Program-made: the position numbers and the translations under genes | Source of the DNA: CALRBF01 sp041164045 | Lineage (GTDB): Bacteria; Patescibacteriota; Minisyncoccia; SW-4-49-11 | NCBI GenBank assembly: GCA_041164045.1 | Contig: JBEAQD010000045.1 | Span: 1-44,863 of the forward strand | Length of the DNA stretch: 44,863 bases | Reading direction: 5' to 3' | Part shown: positions 16,355 to 24,878 of the stretch, piece by piece | Numbering within the stretch: position 1 is the stretch's first letter | How the letters are laid out: each line of letters opens with the position of its first letter | The notes under the pieces: generated by a model | What the model was told of the DNA's origin: nothing | Seen by the model: only the letters and a program-made list of their open reading frames with translations | The model's database searches: none

Positions 16355-18301
16355 CTAAATATCTAAATTCTGCACTGATCGAGCTCGGGATTGAATGAAT
16401 TTTCGTCTTGGCAAAACTTCTTCTCCCATTAACATATCGAAGACTCTATCGGCTTTCTCTGCTTCCTCAATGGTAACTGATTTCATCACTCTGGTCTCTG
16501 GATCCATAGTTGTACTCCATAGTTGTTCTGGATTCATCTCTCCCAATCCCTTATACCTTTGAATATTAATCTTAGATTGTGGATTTTCTGCTTCCCATTT
16601 GGCTACTAATTGCTGTTTTTGGTCATCAGAGTATACATATTGAAATTCCTTACCTCTAGAGATACGATATAATGGCGGTTTAGCAATGAATACATTCCCG
16701 GCTTCAATTAATTCTTTGAAATATCTAAAGAAAAGTGTCAAAATCAAAGTCATAATATGAGCTCCATCGACATCGGCATCGGTCATAATTATAATTTTGT
16801 GATAGCGAAGACGATTTATATCAAAGGTCTCGCCAATAGAGGTTCCTAAGGCGATTACTAATGATTTTATTTCCTTAGATGCTAACATTCTATCTAATCT
16901 AGCCTTTTCTACATTAAGGATTTTTCCTCTTAATGGCAATATAGCTTGAAAGGCTCTGTTTCGGCCTTGTTTAGCTGAACCACCAGCAGAATCTCCCTCT
17001 ACGATAAATAATTCACTTTCCTCTGGTCTACGGCTAGAACAATCGGCTAATTTTCCTGGCAATGTCATACCTTCTAAGGCTCCTTTACGAATCACAGTGT
17101 CTCTAGCAGCCTTAGCAGCTCTTCTTGCCTTAGCAGCTAATAGTGAGTTTTCTATAATAGCCTTGGCATCACTAGGATTTTTATCTAAATAATCAGCTAA
17201 TTGCTCTCCAAAAATTTGGTCTACCACACTGCGCGCTTCAACTGTTCCTAATTTTTCTTTGGTCTGCCCTTCGAATTGTGGGGATAGCGGAGCTTTTAAT
17301 TTGATTGAGATTACGGCTACCAAACCTTCTCTTACATCATCTCCTGTTAGATTCTCATCTTTTTCCTTGAGTATTCCTTTCTTTTTAGCATAATCATTCA
17401 AGACTCTTGTCAAAGCAGTTCTAAATCCTGTAACATGCGTTCCTCCCCCCGGAGTAATAATATTATTAACGAATGATAATTCAGTAGACTGCAAATCTCT
17501 AGAGTATTGGAAGGCTACTTCTACCAAAATATTATCTTTTTCTTGATTACAATAAAAAGGTGTGGAATGTCTTGGTTCTTCACCATGAAATAAATAGCTC
17601 AAGTATGAGACAATTCCACTATCAAAGAAAAAGGTGTAGTCTAAAATATTAGCATCGTCTCTAAAGTCATTTACTTTAATTTGAGTTCCTTTGGTAAGAT
17701 AGGCTTGAGACCTAAGATAGGTATAGATTTTTTCTCGATTAAACTTGGTTTCTGAGAAAATAGATTCATCAGGCTTGAATATGACTTCAGTTCCATTAGG
17801 ATGATCGGTTTTACCAACTTTTTTGATTGGTCCCTGTGGAAATCCAATAGAAAAACTCTGAGTATATTCATATCCATCTTTCCAAACTGTAACCTTGGTA
17901 TCTGTAGATAGAGCGTTGACTACTGAGATTCCAACTCCATGTAAGCCTCCTGACACCTGATAACCTCCTTTACCAAATTTACCTCCAGCATGAAGCTTGG
18001 TCATAATAGTCTCAAGAGTTGATACTCCTGTTTTAGGGTGAATATCTACTGGAATTCCTCGTCCATTATCCTCTACCCTAATCTTATCGTCTGGCAACAA
18101 GTCTACTGTGATAGTATCACAATACCCACCCATAGCCTCATCAATAGAGTTGTTAACTATTTCCCAAACTAAGTGATGTAGTCCTTCTGTACCTGTTGAC
18201 CCAATGTACATCCCTGGTCTTACTCTGACAGGCTCTAATCCTTCTAAAACATCAATTTGTGCTGCTGAATATTCTTGAATGGGTTGCTGTTTTTTTGCCA
18301 T
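16355..18301 (-). CDS. gyrB: DNA gyrase subunit B
   Basis: GyrB is the ATPase and TOPRIM subunit of gyrase. The GHKL ATPase has EIVNNSIDEAMGG and VEDNGRGIPV plus GGLHGVG; the transducer domain, TOPRIM (LFIVEGDSAGGSAKQGRNR and IIMTDADVDGAH) and the C-terminal QRYKGLGEMNPEQLW motif follow. The frame is open to an ATG at 18328, but that start would overlap the -10 element at 18327-18337, so the ATG at 18301 (MAKKQQP) is preferred. ParE is a less likely alternative because of the GyrB-type C-terminal motif. gyrA is not in the window. Confidence 0.93.
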   Translation of the reverse strand: MAKKQQPIQEYSAAQIDVLEGLEPVRVRPGMYIGSTGTEGLHHLVWEIVNNSIDEAMGGYCDTITVDLLPDDKIRVEDNGRGIPVDIHPKTGVSTLETIMTKLHAGGKFGKGGYQVSGGLHGVGISVVNALSTDTKVTVWKDGYEYTQSFSIGFPQGPIKKVGKTDHPNGTEVIFKPDESIFSETKFNREKIYTYLRSQAYLTKGTQIKVNDFRDDANILDYTFFFDSGIVSYLSYLFHGEEPRHSTPFYCNQEKDNILVEVAFQYSRDLQSTELSFVNNIITPGGGTHVTGFRTALTRVLNDYAKKKGILKEKDENLTGDDVREGLVAVISIKLKAPLSPQFEGQTKEKLGTVEARSVVDQIFGEQLADYLDKNPSDAKAIIENSLLAAKARRAAKAARDTVIRKGALEGMTLPGKLADCSSRRPEESELFIVEGDSAGGSAKQGRNRAFQAILPLRGKILNVEKARLDRMLASKEIKSLVIALGTSIGETFDINRLRYHKIIIMTDADVDGAHIMTLILTLFFRYFKELIEAGNVFIAKPPLYRISRGKEFQYVYSDDQKQQLVAKWEAENPQSKINIQRYKGLGEMNPEQLWSTTMDPETRVMKSVTIEEAEKADRVFDMLMGEEVLPRRKFIQSRARSVQNLDI

Positions 18302-18313
18302 ATATGTTACTAT

Positions 18314-18324
18314 TCTGTTATAAT
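18314..18324 (+). promoter_or_regulatory. Extended -10 promoter of miaA
   Basis: TCTGTTATAAT on the plus strand lies 32 bases before the miaA start. It is 2 bases from the oppositely oriented gyrB -10, so the two promoters overlap. Confidence 0.55.
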
Positions 18325-18326
18325 TC

Positions 18327-18337
18327 ATTATATCATA
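18327..18337 (-). promoter_or_regulatory. Extended -10 promoter of gyrB
   Basis: TATGATATAAT on the minus strand lies about 25 bases before the chosen gyrB start at 18301. Confidence 0.65.
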
Positions 18338-18356
18338 TTTTGCTTAATAAGTCTAT

Positions 18357-19283
18357 ATGCAACCTATTATTACTATTCTAGGTCCCACTGCCATTGGAAA
18401 GTCCAGACTTGCTATTGAGCTTGCCAAGAGATTTGATGGTATTATCATCTCGGCTGATTCTAGGCAAATTTATAAAAACTTTGATATCGGTAGTGGCAAG
18501 ATTACCTCTTATGAAATGCAGGAAATTCAGCATTATATGCTAGATATTAGAGAATTATGGCAAGATTATAATGTCGCAGAATTTCAAAAAGATGTAAGAC
18601 AGATTATAAAAGAATTGAAAGACAAAAAGACCTTGCCATTTTTAGTGGGTGGAACTGGGCTATATATAGAGTCTATTCTTTATAATTATAATTTACCAAC
18701 TATAGCTGTGAATTCTAGTTTAAGAACTGAATTATCCAAACTAAATAAAGTAGAATTACAAAATAAATTATTAGAGTTAAGTCCCGAACACAATCTCAAC
18801 CACTCTGATTGGAATAACCCTGTCAGATTAATAAGAGCTATTGAAATTGCTCAAGCTAAAACTATTCCTCTGATATCTAATCAAGCTAATTCATATAAGC
18901 CCCTCTTAATTGGACTCACGACATCTCTTGAGAATATCAAAAAAAATATTACTACAAGGGTTGATGCTAGACTAGAGCAAGGTGCTATTGCCGAGGTTGA
19001 GAATATTAAGAAAATTTTAGCGAACAAATTAAGCCCTGATTTAACTTTTCAAAAGCTAGCCCAATTTGGCTTGGGCACAATGATTATCAATCAATATCTG
19101 GAGGGTAAAATTAATTATGAGGGAATGCGACAGCAGTATATTCAATCAGAGTATAAGTATGCTCGCAGACAATTAACTTGGTTTCGTCGAATGAATGATA
19201 TTAATTGGTTTGAGGCTGATGATAAAAATTTAATAGCAAAAACTAATCTTTTGATTGCTGACTTTCTGAGACTAAAGTCTTAA
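18357..19283 (+). CDS. miaA: tRNA dimethylallyltransferase
   Basis: MiaA transfers a dimethylallyl group from DMAPP to N6 of A37 in tRNAs reading UNN codons. The 308-aa protein begins with P-loop GPTAIGKSRLAIELA (9-23) and the family motif IISADSRQIYKNFDIGSGK; the C-terminal part has KYARRQLTWFRR. The tRNA-Leu(CAA) in this window would be a natural substrate. The last 41 bases overlap the 3' end of the convergent membrane-protein gene at 19243. The DMAPP it needs may involve the Idi encoded at 36524. Confidence 0.95.
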   Translation: MQPIITILGPTAIGKSRLAIELAKRFDGIIISADSRQIYKNFDIGSGKITSYEMQEIQHYMLDIRELWQDYNVAEFQKDVRQIIKELKDKKTLPFLVGGTGLYIESILYNYNLPTIAVNSSLRTELSKLNKVELQNKLLELSPEHNLNHSDWNNPVRLIRAIEIAQAKTIPLISNQANSYKPLLIGLTTSLENIKKNITTRVDARLEQGAIAEVENIKKILANKLSPDLTFQKLAQFGLGTMIINQYLEGKINYEGMRQQYIQSEYKYARRQLTWFRRMNDINWFEADDKNLIAKTNLLIADFLRLKS

Positions 19284-19929
19284 TAGTAGAATGTCCTAAG
19301 GTAAAAGTATCATATATAAAAACATAAAATCTAAACCCTAATACAAATAATCCAAAACTAAATAAAACTAGCGATAATGGAGGGAATATTATATCGGAGT
19401 CGATATATTCTTGCCAAACTGTTAATTTTGCTAAATATATGTGCATAGTGGCTAAAATAAAAGCACTATAACTTATATATCTAATTAACCTTCTCCATTT
19501 TTTTGGTCCTAAGGTTTTGATAACTATAATTTCAGAAATAGCATAACAAATATAAAATAAATATAAAGCTAATATCCCCAAAGCCACTGCCCAGTAATTA
19601 TTAACTAGAATATCTGGATTGGGAAACACATATATAATTGTACCAACTACTCCATGAATCAAAGCATACATAAATCCAACTATACCTAATTGCTTACGAT
19701 AAGTTAAAAACTGGTCAAAATAATTCCAAAATTTTCCCAAAGGACCTAGTATAAGTGAGAAGCCTATTAATAAGTATCCTGTATTAGTAAATCCTTTTAA
19801 CACCATCTCTACTACTGAGACGGATTCGTAAACCGTCCCTACATAATAAACTGAAAAAAATGGAATAGTGGTGAGACTAAACAGAATAATATTTTTCCAA
19901 GGATTTCTTTTTTTGATTATATTGGGCAT
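19243..19929 (-). CDS. Ferric-reductase-like (MsrQ/YedZ type) membrane protein
   Basis: The 228-aa protein has about six predicted membrane helices (about 13-33, 42-62, 82-102, 112-134, 150-170, 182-205) and resembles the ferric reductase-like transmembrane domain. Histidines in the expected helices are H92 (ALIHGVV) and H163 (ATMHIYL). The usual WRRLHRL histidine at the start of the fifth helix is Ile here (WRRLIRY), so haem ligation may be incomplete. No MsrP-type partner is nearby. It ends 41 bases inside miaA on the opposite strand and is last in the mreB-GT4 run. Confidence 0.7.
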   Translation of the reverse strand: MPNIIKKRNPWKNIILFSLTTIPFFSVYYVGTVYESVSVVEMVLKGFTNTGYLLIGFSLILGPLGKFWNYFDQFLTYRKQLGIVGFMYALIHGVVGTIIYVFPNPDILVNNYWAVALGILALYLFYICYAISEIIVIKTLGPKKWRRLIRYISYSAFILATMHIYLAKLTVWQEYIDSDIIFPPLSLVLFSFGLFVLGFRFYVFIYDTFTLGHSTIKTLVSESQQSKD

Positions 19930-19931
19930 AT

Positions 19932-21020
19932 TTATTTGAGGATAATATTTTTAGTTTTTTCTATTGTATCTTTGAAATCAAATTTTTGAGCATATTCTTG
20001 ACGAGCTTGTATATCTGATTTGGTTTTATCTTTTTGTAGAGCTGCAATCATGGCTTTTGCCCAAGCTTTGATATTATCTACCTCTACATATTCTATCATA
20101 GAATCTCCTACTTCTCTAGAACTTGGGATGTCTGAGGAAATTACTGGAACTCCTTGTTGTAAAGCTTCTAAAATTGGGAATCCAAATCCTTCATAAAATG
20201 ATGGGTATAGCACTGCTCTAGTATGCTTATATAGTGTTATTTTCTCCAAATTATTGACTCGGCTCAGATCAATAATATCTTTTTTATATTCAGATTTTTT
20301 AATAGCTTTTGCAATATCTTGATAGCCATACCCTGGACTACCTGCTAGAACTAGTTTCAAATCTGGTTGGCTTAATTTGACCAAATCAAAGGCTTCTATT
20401 ACAGTAAGTAAATTTTTTCTTAGTTCTTTGCGACCAATGAATAAAAAGTATTCTGAGGACTTGAGGTCTTGAATTGTTGACTTAATTGTATCTTGTTTAT
20501 CTATTGCGGAATTCGGAATTCCTGATGGGATAACTTTGATTTTATCTGGATTGATTTCATATTCACTGGACAAATCGTCTTTGGTAGATTGACTTGGGGT
20601 AATAATAGTAGATGCCCATATGGCTGATAACTTTGTAAAAATAGCTAAATGCCAAAATCTAAATAAAGAATAGGCTTGAGGGAAGGCTTCATATTCTAGA
20701 CCATGTATTACAATAATACTCTTTTTGGGGTGAATTGGAGGGATAATGCTAGCAGGAGTATAGAATCTATCTGATTTATCTCTAAGTAAAGCCACGGATA
20801 AACCCCATAATGTCCATAAAAACTTATTTTTTATAATATGGTTTTGAGTATTAGGATGCAGACTTAAAACTGATTGGGCTAAGGGTTTATGGGAATATAA
20901 AATAATTTGGTAGTTGTCTGGAATTGATTGTAATAAACCTAAAATTAAATCTTGAGCATAATATTCGGTACCAGTTTTGTTTTTTACTTCTAATTTGGAA
21001 GCATCGATGGCTATTTTCAT
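19932..21020 (-). CDS. Family 4 glycosyltransferase (GT-B fold)
   Basis: The 362-aa protein has the GT-B two-domain layout. The N-terminal acceptor domain (MKIAIDASKLEVKNKTGTE) is followed by the donor-binding domain with FLFIGRKELRKNL (about 193-205), LVLAGSPGYGYQ and the EX7E-type motif YPSFYEGFGFPILEALQQG (about 272-290). These features match mannosyltransferase-like GT4 enzymes. It follows mreB by 19 bases and the membrane protein follows it by 2, suggesting an envelope-related operon. Confidence 0.88.
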   Translation of the reverse strand: MKIAIDASKLEVKNKTGTEYYAQDLILGLLQSIPDNYQIILYSHKPLAQSVLSLHPNTQNHIIKNKFLWTLWGLSVALLRDKSDRFYTPASIIPPIHPKKSIIVIHGLEYEAFPQAYSLFRFWHLAIFTKLSAIWASTIITPSQSTKDDLSSEYEINPDKIKVIPSGIPNSAIDKQDTIKSTIQDLKSSEYFLFIGRKELRKNLLTVIEAFDLVKLSQPDLKLVLAGSPGYGYQDIAKAIKKSEYKKDIIDLSRVNNLEKITLYKHTRAVLYPSFYEGFGFPILEALQQGVPVISSDIPSSREVGDSMIEYVEVDNIKAWAKAMIAALQKDKTKSDIQARQEYAQKFDFKDTIEKTKNIILK

Positions 21021-21039
21021 ATTTTAGAATTTATTATTT

Positions 21040-22041
21040 TTATCTCTGATAGCCTAATACTCGCTTGTATTTATCTAGGCTATCTAACATTATACCTGTT
21101 CCTTTGGCTACACAATATAATGGATCCTCAGCAATAGTACAAGGCACTCCAGTGGATTTAGAAATTAACTCGGCTATATTTTTGAGTAAGGCTCCTCCAC
21201 CTGTAATTACAATTCCCTTTTCGATGATATCACTAGCAAGTTCTGGAGGAGTTTCTTGTAATACATTTTTGACTGTCTGAATAATTTCTCTTAATTCTGC
21301 CTGCATTGCAACTGTCACCTCTTCTGAAGTAACTGTTACATTTTTAGGAAGTCCAGTCAAGACATCTCTTCCCCTAATATCCATAGTATCGGTTTCAATT
21401 GGAAGAGCGGAGCCTAATTGTTTTTTTATATCTTCAGCGGTTTGCTCTCCAATAGCGAGACTATATTTTTTCTTAATATGAGTCACAATTGCTTCAGTCA
21501 ACTTATCTCCTGCCACTCTAGCTGAGGCAAACGCTACGATTCCTCCAAGAGAAATTACTCCTACTTCTGTTGTTCCACCACCGATATCAATCACCATACT
21601 ACCCGATGGAATATCAATTGGAATCCCAGCTCCTAGAGCTGCTAAAATTGGTTCTTTGACCACATAAGCATTCTTGGCCCCAACATTGAGAGCAACTTCA
21701 ATGACGGCTCTTTTTTCGGTAGAAGTAATGGAAGCTGGTACAGAGATAATACAATCTGGGCGAAAAATTCTAATTCTACTACTCACCTTTTGAATCAAGT
21801 AAGCAATCAAGGCCTCAGTCATACGATAATCTGCAATCACTCCATCTCGAATTGGACGGACTGCTCTGATACCGTCTGGAGTTCGGCCAATCATTTCTTT
21901 AGCTTGATTTCCAACTGCTAAAATAGAGTTTGTATACAAATCTACCGCTACTACTGAAGGCTCATCAACTACAATACCCTTATTGGGTAAAAATACCAAT
22001 ACATTTGCTGTGCCTAAATCTATACCTATTCTTTTTGACAT
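21040..22041 (-). CDS. mreB: Rod shape-determining protein MreB
   Basis: MreB is the bacterial actin that guides cell-wall synthesis. The 333-aa protein has phosphate-1 IGIDLGTANVLVFL (5-18), VIDIGGGTTEVGVI phosphate-2, and adenosine motif IVITGGGALLKN; IRPIRDGVIADY-type and ISVPASITSTEKRAV segments are typical. The genes for MreC and MreD are not adjacent, unlike in most bacteria. Its -10 element overlaps the end of the rel gene. Confidence 0.95.
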   Translation of the reverse strand: MSKRIGIDLGTANVLVFLPNKGIVVDEPSVVAVDLYTNSILAVGNQAKEMIGRTPDGIRAVRPIRDGVIADYRMTEALIAYLIQKVSSRIRIFRPDCIISVPASITSTEKRAVIEVALNVGAKNAYVVKEPILAALGAGIPIDIPSGSMVIDIGGGTTEVGVISLGGIVAFASARVAGDKLTEAIVTHIKKKYSLAIGEQTAEDIKKQLGSALPIETDTMDIRGRDVLTGLPKNVTVTSEEVTVAMQAELREIIQTVKNVLQETPPELASDIIEKGIVITGGGALLKNIAELISKSTGVPCTIAEDPLYCVAKGTGIMLDSLDKYKRVLGYQR

Positions 22042-22066
22042 ATCACATCTTAACTACCTTTATTTT

Positions 22067-22077
22067 ATTATATCATC
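22067..22077 (-). promoter_or_regulatory. Extended -10 promoter of mreB
   Basis: GATGATATAAT on the minus strand lies about 26 bases upstream of the mreB start and just past the rel stop codon. Confidence 0.55.
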
Positions 22078-22078
22078 T

Positions 22079-23581
22079 TTATCCTAATTTGACTCCCTGT
22101 TTTCGTAAATCATTCCTTATGGCTCTAGCAGCTGAACCAGTTCTTACCATATTAAGCCAATCTCGGTGTGGCTTTTGTTTTTTATCTGTGATAATTTCAA
22201 CCACATCTCCATTATTAAGACTCTCTGATAGTTTGACTGGACTACCATTAACTTTAGCTAACACTGCATGCTTCCCAATAGCTTGATGTATTCTAAAAGC
22301 AAAATCAAGAGCGGTGGAGCCGTGCAAAAGTCTAATCGCATCTCCTTTTGGAGTCATTACAAAAATTTGATCTTGGAATAAATCCAATTTTACATGTTGC
22401 AAATATTCTTCTTCTGACAAAGGCTCTTTACCTAAATTTACTAAATCTTGAATCCATTTGAAACGGTCAGTGTCAATAAAAGAATGTCTTTCTATACTAG
22501 ATTTTTGTTTATATGCCCAATGAGAAGCTACTCCATATTCACAGTATTCATGGATTTCTTCTGTTCTAATTTGTATCTCAAAAATAGTCCCTGTCTCTAC
22601 ATCTTTGACTGTATTATGAATACTCTGATACCCATTATCCTTGGGGCTTGCAATATAGTCTTTGACTCGATTAGGTAGTGGCTCAAAGTATGATTGGATC
22701 ACTGCAAAGACCTGATAACAAGTAGCAAGGTCTGGAGTGATGATGCGAAGAGCTATCAAATCATATACCTTATCAATGGTCTTACCTTCACCCAATTTTT
22801 TATATAAAGAATAATATTTTTTAGCTCTACCATATAATCGTCCATAATTTATTTTTTCAGCTTCTAGGATAGTTTTTAGATTATTTTCGATTTTAGTTAA
22901 AATTTCTTGTCTAGTTGTGTAAGCTTGTTTGACTTGAGAGACTAAAGATTTATATTCATTTGGATAAGCATAAGGAAAACTTAAATTTTCTAATCTTTCT
23001 TGTAATTTTCCCATACCTAGCCTCTGTGCAATTGGAGCATAAATTTCCAAACTCTCGAGAGCAATTCTTTGTGCTTTTTCTGGAGGTAAAGCATCTAGAG
23101 TTTCTAAATTATGTAATCTATCTGCTAATTTGATAAAGATAACTCTAATATCTCGGCTCATCGCTACAAACATTCGTCTCAAATTCTCAGCATATCTATC
23201 CTCACCCTTATATTTGATCACCGATAATTTGGTCACTCCTGAAATCAAGAATATCACCTCTCGACTAAAAACTTTAGATAATTGACCTAATCCAATTTCA
23301 GTATCTTCTGGCACATCGTGCAGTAACATTGCAATCAAAGTGTCCCTGTCTAATTGCATCTCAGCTAGAATGATACAGGCTGAAACTGGGTGAATAATAT
23401 AAAAATCTCCACTTTTTCGTCTTTGATCACTATGAGCTTCGACCATTTGCATAAAAGCTATCTCTACCAGCTCTAAATCAGACTGAGATAAGTATGCTAG
23501 ATATGGGAGCAAAACTTGCCAAAGCTGTTGACTGGCTAATTCTAAATTATCTGTACTAACTAATTCTATTTTAAAACTCAT
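22079..23581 (-). CDS. (p)ppGpp synthetase/hydrolase, Rel type
   Basis: The 500-aa enzyme makes and degrades the alarmone (p)ppGpp. The HD hydrolase domain is intact (FYIIHPVSA, LLHDVPEDTE, KLADRLHN), followed by the synthetase domain (RVKDYIASPKDNGYQSIHNTV and EIQIRTEEIHEYCEYG) and a TGS domain (about 400-465, FVMTPKGDAIRLLHGSTALDFAF). The C-terminal helical, zinc-finger and ACT domains of long Rel proteins (about 730 aa) are missing. It is last in the rpe-like/murE-like/murA operon, which ties alarmone control to wall synthesis genes. Confidence 0.93.
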   Translation of the reverse strand: MSFKIELVSTDNLELASQQLWQVLLPYLAYLSQSDLELVEIAFMQMVEAHSDQRRKSGDFYIIHPVSACIILAEMQLDRDTLIAMLLHDVPEDTEIGLGQLSKVFSREVIFLISGVTKLSVIKYKGEDRYAENLRRMFVAMSRDIRVIFIKLADRLHNLETLDALPPEKAQRIALESLEIYAPIAQRLGMGKLQERLENLSFPYAYPNEYKSLVSQVKQAYTTRQEILTKIENNLKTILEAEKINYGRLYGRAKKYYSLYKKLGEGKTIDKVYDLIALRIITPDLATCYQVFAVIQSYFEPLPNRVKDYIASPKDNGYQSIHNTVKDVETGTIFEIQIRTEEIHEYCEYGVASHWAYKQKSSIERHSFIDTDRFKWIQDLVNLGKEPLSEEEYLQHVKLDLFQDQIFVMTPKGDAIRLLHGSTALDFAFRIHQAIGKHAVLAKVNGSPVKLSESLNNGDVVEIITDKKQKPHRDWLNMVRTGSAARAIRNDLRKQGVKLG

Positions 23582-23597
23582 ACTGCAATAGACTTAA

Positions 23598-24872
23598 TCA
23601 TTCTATTCTAATAATATCAAACCCCAATTGAGACAATCTCTCTTCAATTTTTTCATAACCTCTATCAATATGATGAATATTATCAATTAAACTATCTCGC
23701 TCTGAGATTAAAGCTGCTAACAAAAAGGTCATTCCTGCTCTAATATCTGGGCTTTCGATTTTCTTACCATATAATTTAGTTGGGCCATTAACTACTACCC
23801 GATAAGGGTCACACATAATAATATTAGCTCCCATTTGATTGAGGATATCTGTATAGAATAATCTGCCATCAAAAATAGTCTCCTGTACTACTGATGTACC
23901 CTCAGCTTGAGTTAATAAAAGAGTGAATGGAGCTTGCAAATCAGTCACGAATCCTGGATATTCATGAGTTTTGACTTGTAAGCCCTTATAAGGTTTATTG
24001 TGTGATATAATATGTACAAAATCCTCTCCTAATTCATATTTAACTCCCACTAAGTCTAAAAACTTCCAGAATACTCGCAAGTGCCTTGGCTCAATCCCTA
24101 TCACCTTAATATCACTTCTAGTCAGAGCTCCTAGAATAGCAAAAGTTCCAGCCTCTAATCTATCGGGGATATTGGTATATTCCAAAGACTCAGAAGACAA
24201 ATTCTCTACTCCCTCAACTATAATCTCAGAAGTACCGTCCCCTGTAATTTTAGCTCCGGCTAGTCTTAACATATCACAAAGTGCTGTAATCTCTGGCTCT
24301 AGAGCTGCATTATAAATAATAGACTTACCTTGAGCTTTGACAGCCGCCATAATAAGATGCTCTGTAGCAGTGTGTGAAATCCACTTAAACACATATTCTA
24401 TCCCTTGAAGAGATCTATTTGGTAATCTAAAAATATATTGATTATTCTCCTCAATTACCTCAGCTCCCATCAAAGATAAACTCTCCAAAGTCATATCAAT
24501 AGGCCTTCTTCCAATAGCATCTCCTCCCGGATGAGGGAATACAACCTCTCCAAAACGAATTAATAAAGGAGCAATGAAAAGAAAAGAAGCTCGCATTTTA
24601 ATTGCAAGTTCTGAGGGGATAACATTCAAATTAACAGAAGTAGTATCAATACTATAAGAATGATGGGCAAATCTCTCAATCTTGGCTCCTAGAGACTCTA
24701 ATATCCGTATCATATCTCTAATATCCTCAATATCTGGAATATTATGAAGAGTTATTTTCCCATCTATCAAGAGTGTGGCTGGCAGTAATTTGATAGCTGA
24801 GTTTTTGGCTCCATAAACTGGGATTTCACCACTTTTACCAAATTGATTCCCTTTGATTGTAAATTTTGCCAT
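23598..24872 (-). CDS. murA: UDP-N-acetylglucosamine 1-carboxyvinyltransferase (MurA), Asp variant
   Basis: MurA performs the first committed step of peptidoglycan synthesis, adding enolpyruvate to UDP-GlcNAc. The 424-aa protein has VYGAKNSAIKLLPATLL (19-35), the flexible loop PHPGGDAIGRRPID (113-126), FVTDLQAPF and RAGMTFLLAAL. The loop residue that is Cys115 in E. coli is Asp118 here, the change known from naturally fosfomycin-resistant MurA enzymes (Mycobacterium, Chlamydia, Borrelia). It lies 6 bases after the murE-like gene. Confidence 0.95.
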   Translation of the reverse strand: MAKFTIKGNQFGKSGEIPVYGAKNSAIKLLPATLLIDGKITLHNIPDIEDIRDMIRILESLGAKIERFAHHSYSIDTTSVNLNVIPSELAIKMRASFLFIAPLLIRFGEVVFPHPGGDAIGRRPIDMTLESLSLMGAEVIEENNQYIFRLPNRSLQGIEYVFKWISHTATEHLIMAAVKAQGKSIIYNAALEPEITALCDMLRLAGAKITGDGTSEIIVEGVENLSSESLEYTNIPDRLEAGTFAILGALTRSDIKVIGIEPRHLRVFWKFLDLVGVKYELGEDFVHIISHNKPYKGLQVKTHEYPGFVTDLQAPFTLLLTQAEGTSVVQETIFDGRLFYTDILNQMGANIIMCDPYRVVVNGPTKLYGKKIESPDIRAGMTFLLAALISERDSLIDNIHHIDRGYEKIEERLSQLGFDIIRIE

Positions 24873-24878
24873 ATAATT

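Noticed and set aside
16355..18301. ParE (topoisomerase IV) instead of GyrB
   Set aside because: The QRYKGLGEMNPEQLW ending and overall motif set fit GyrB better. The final decision would need the partner subunit.
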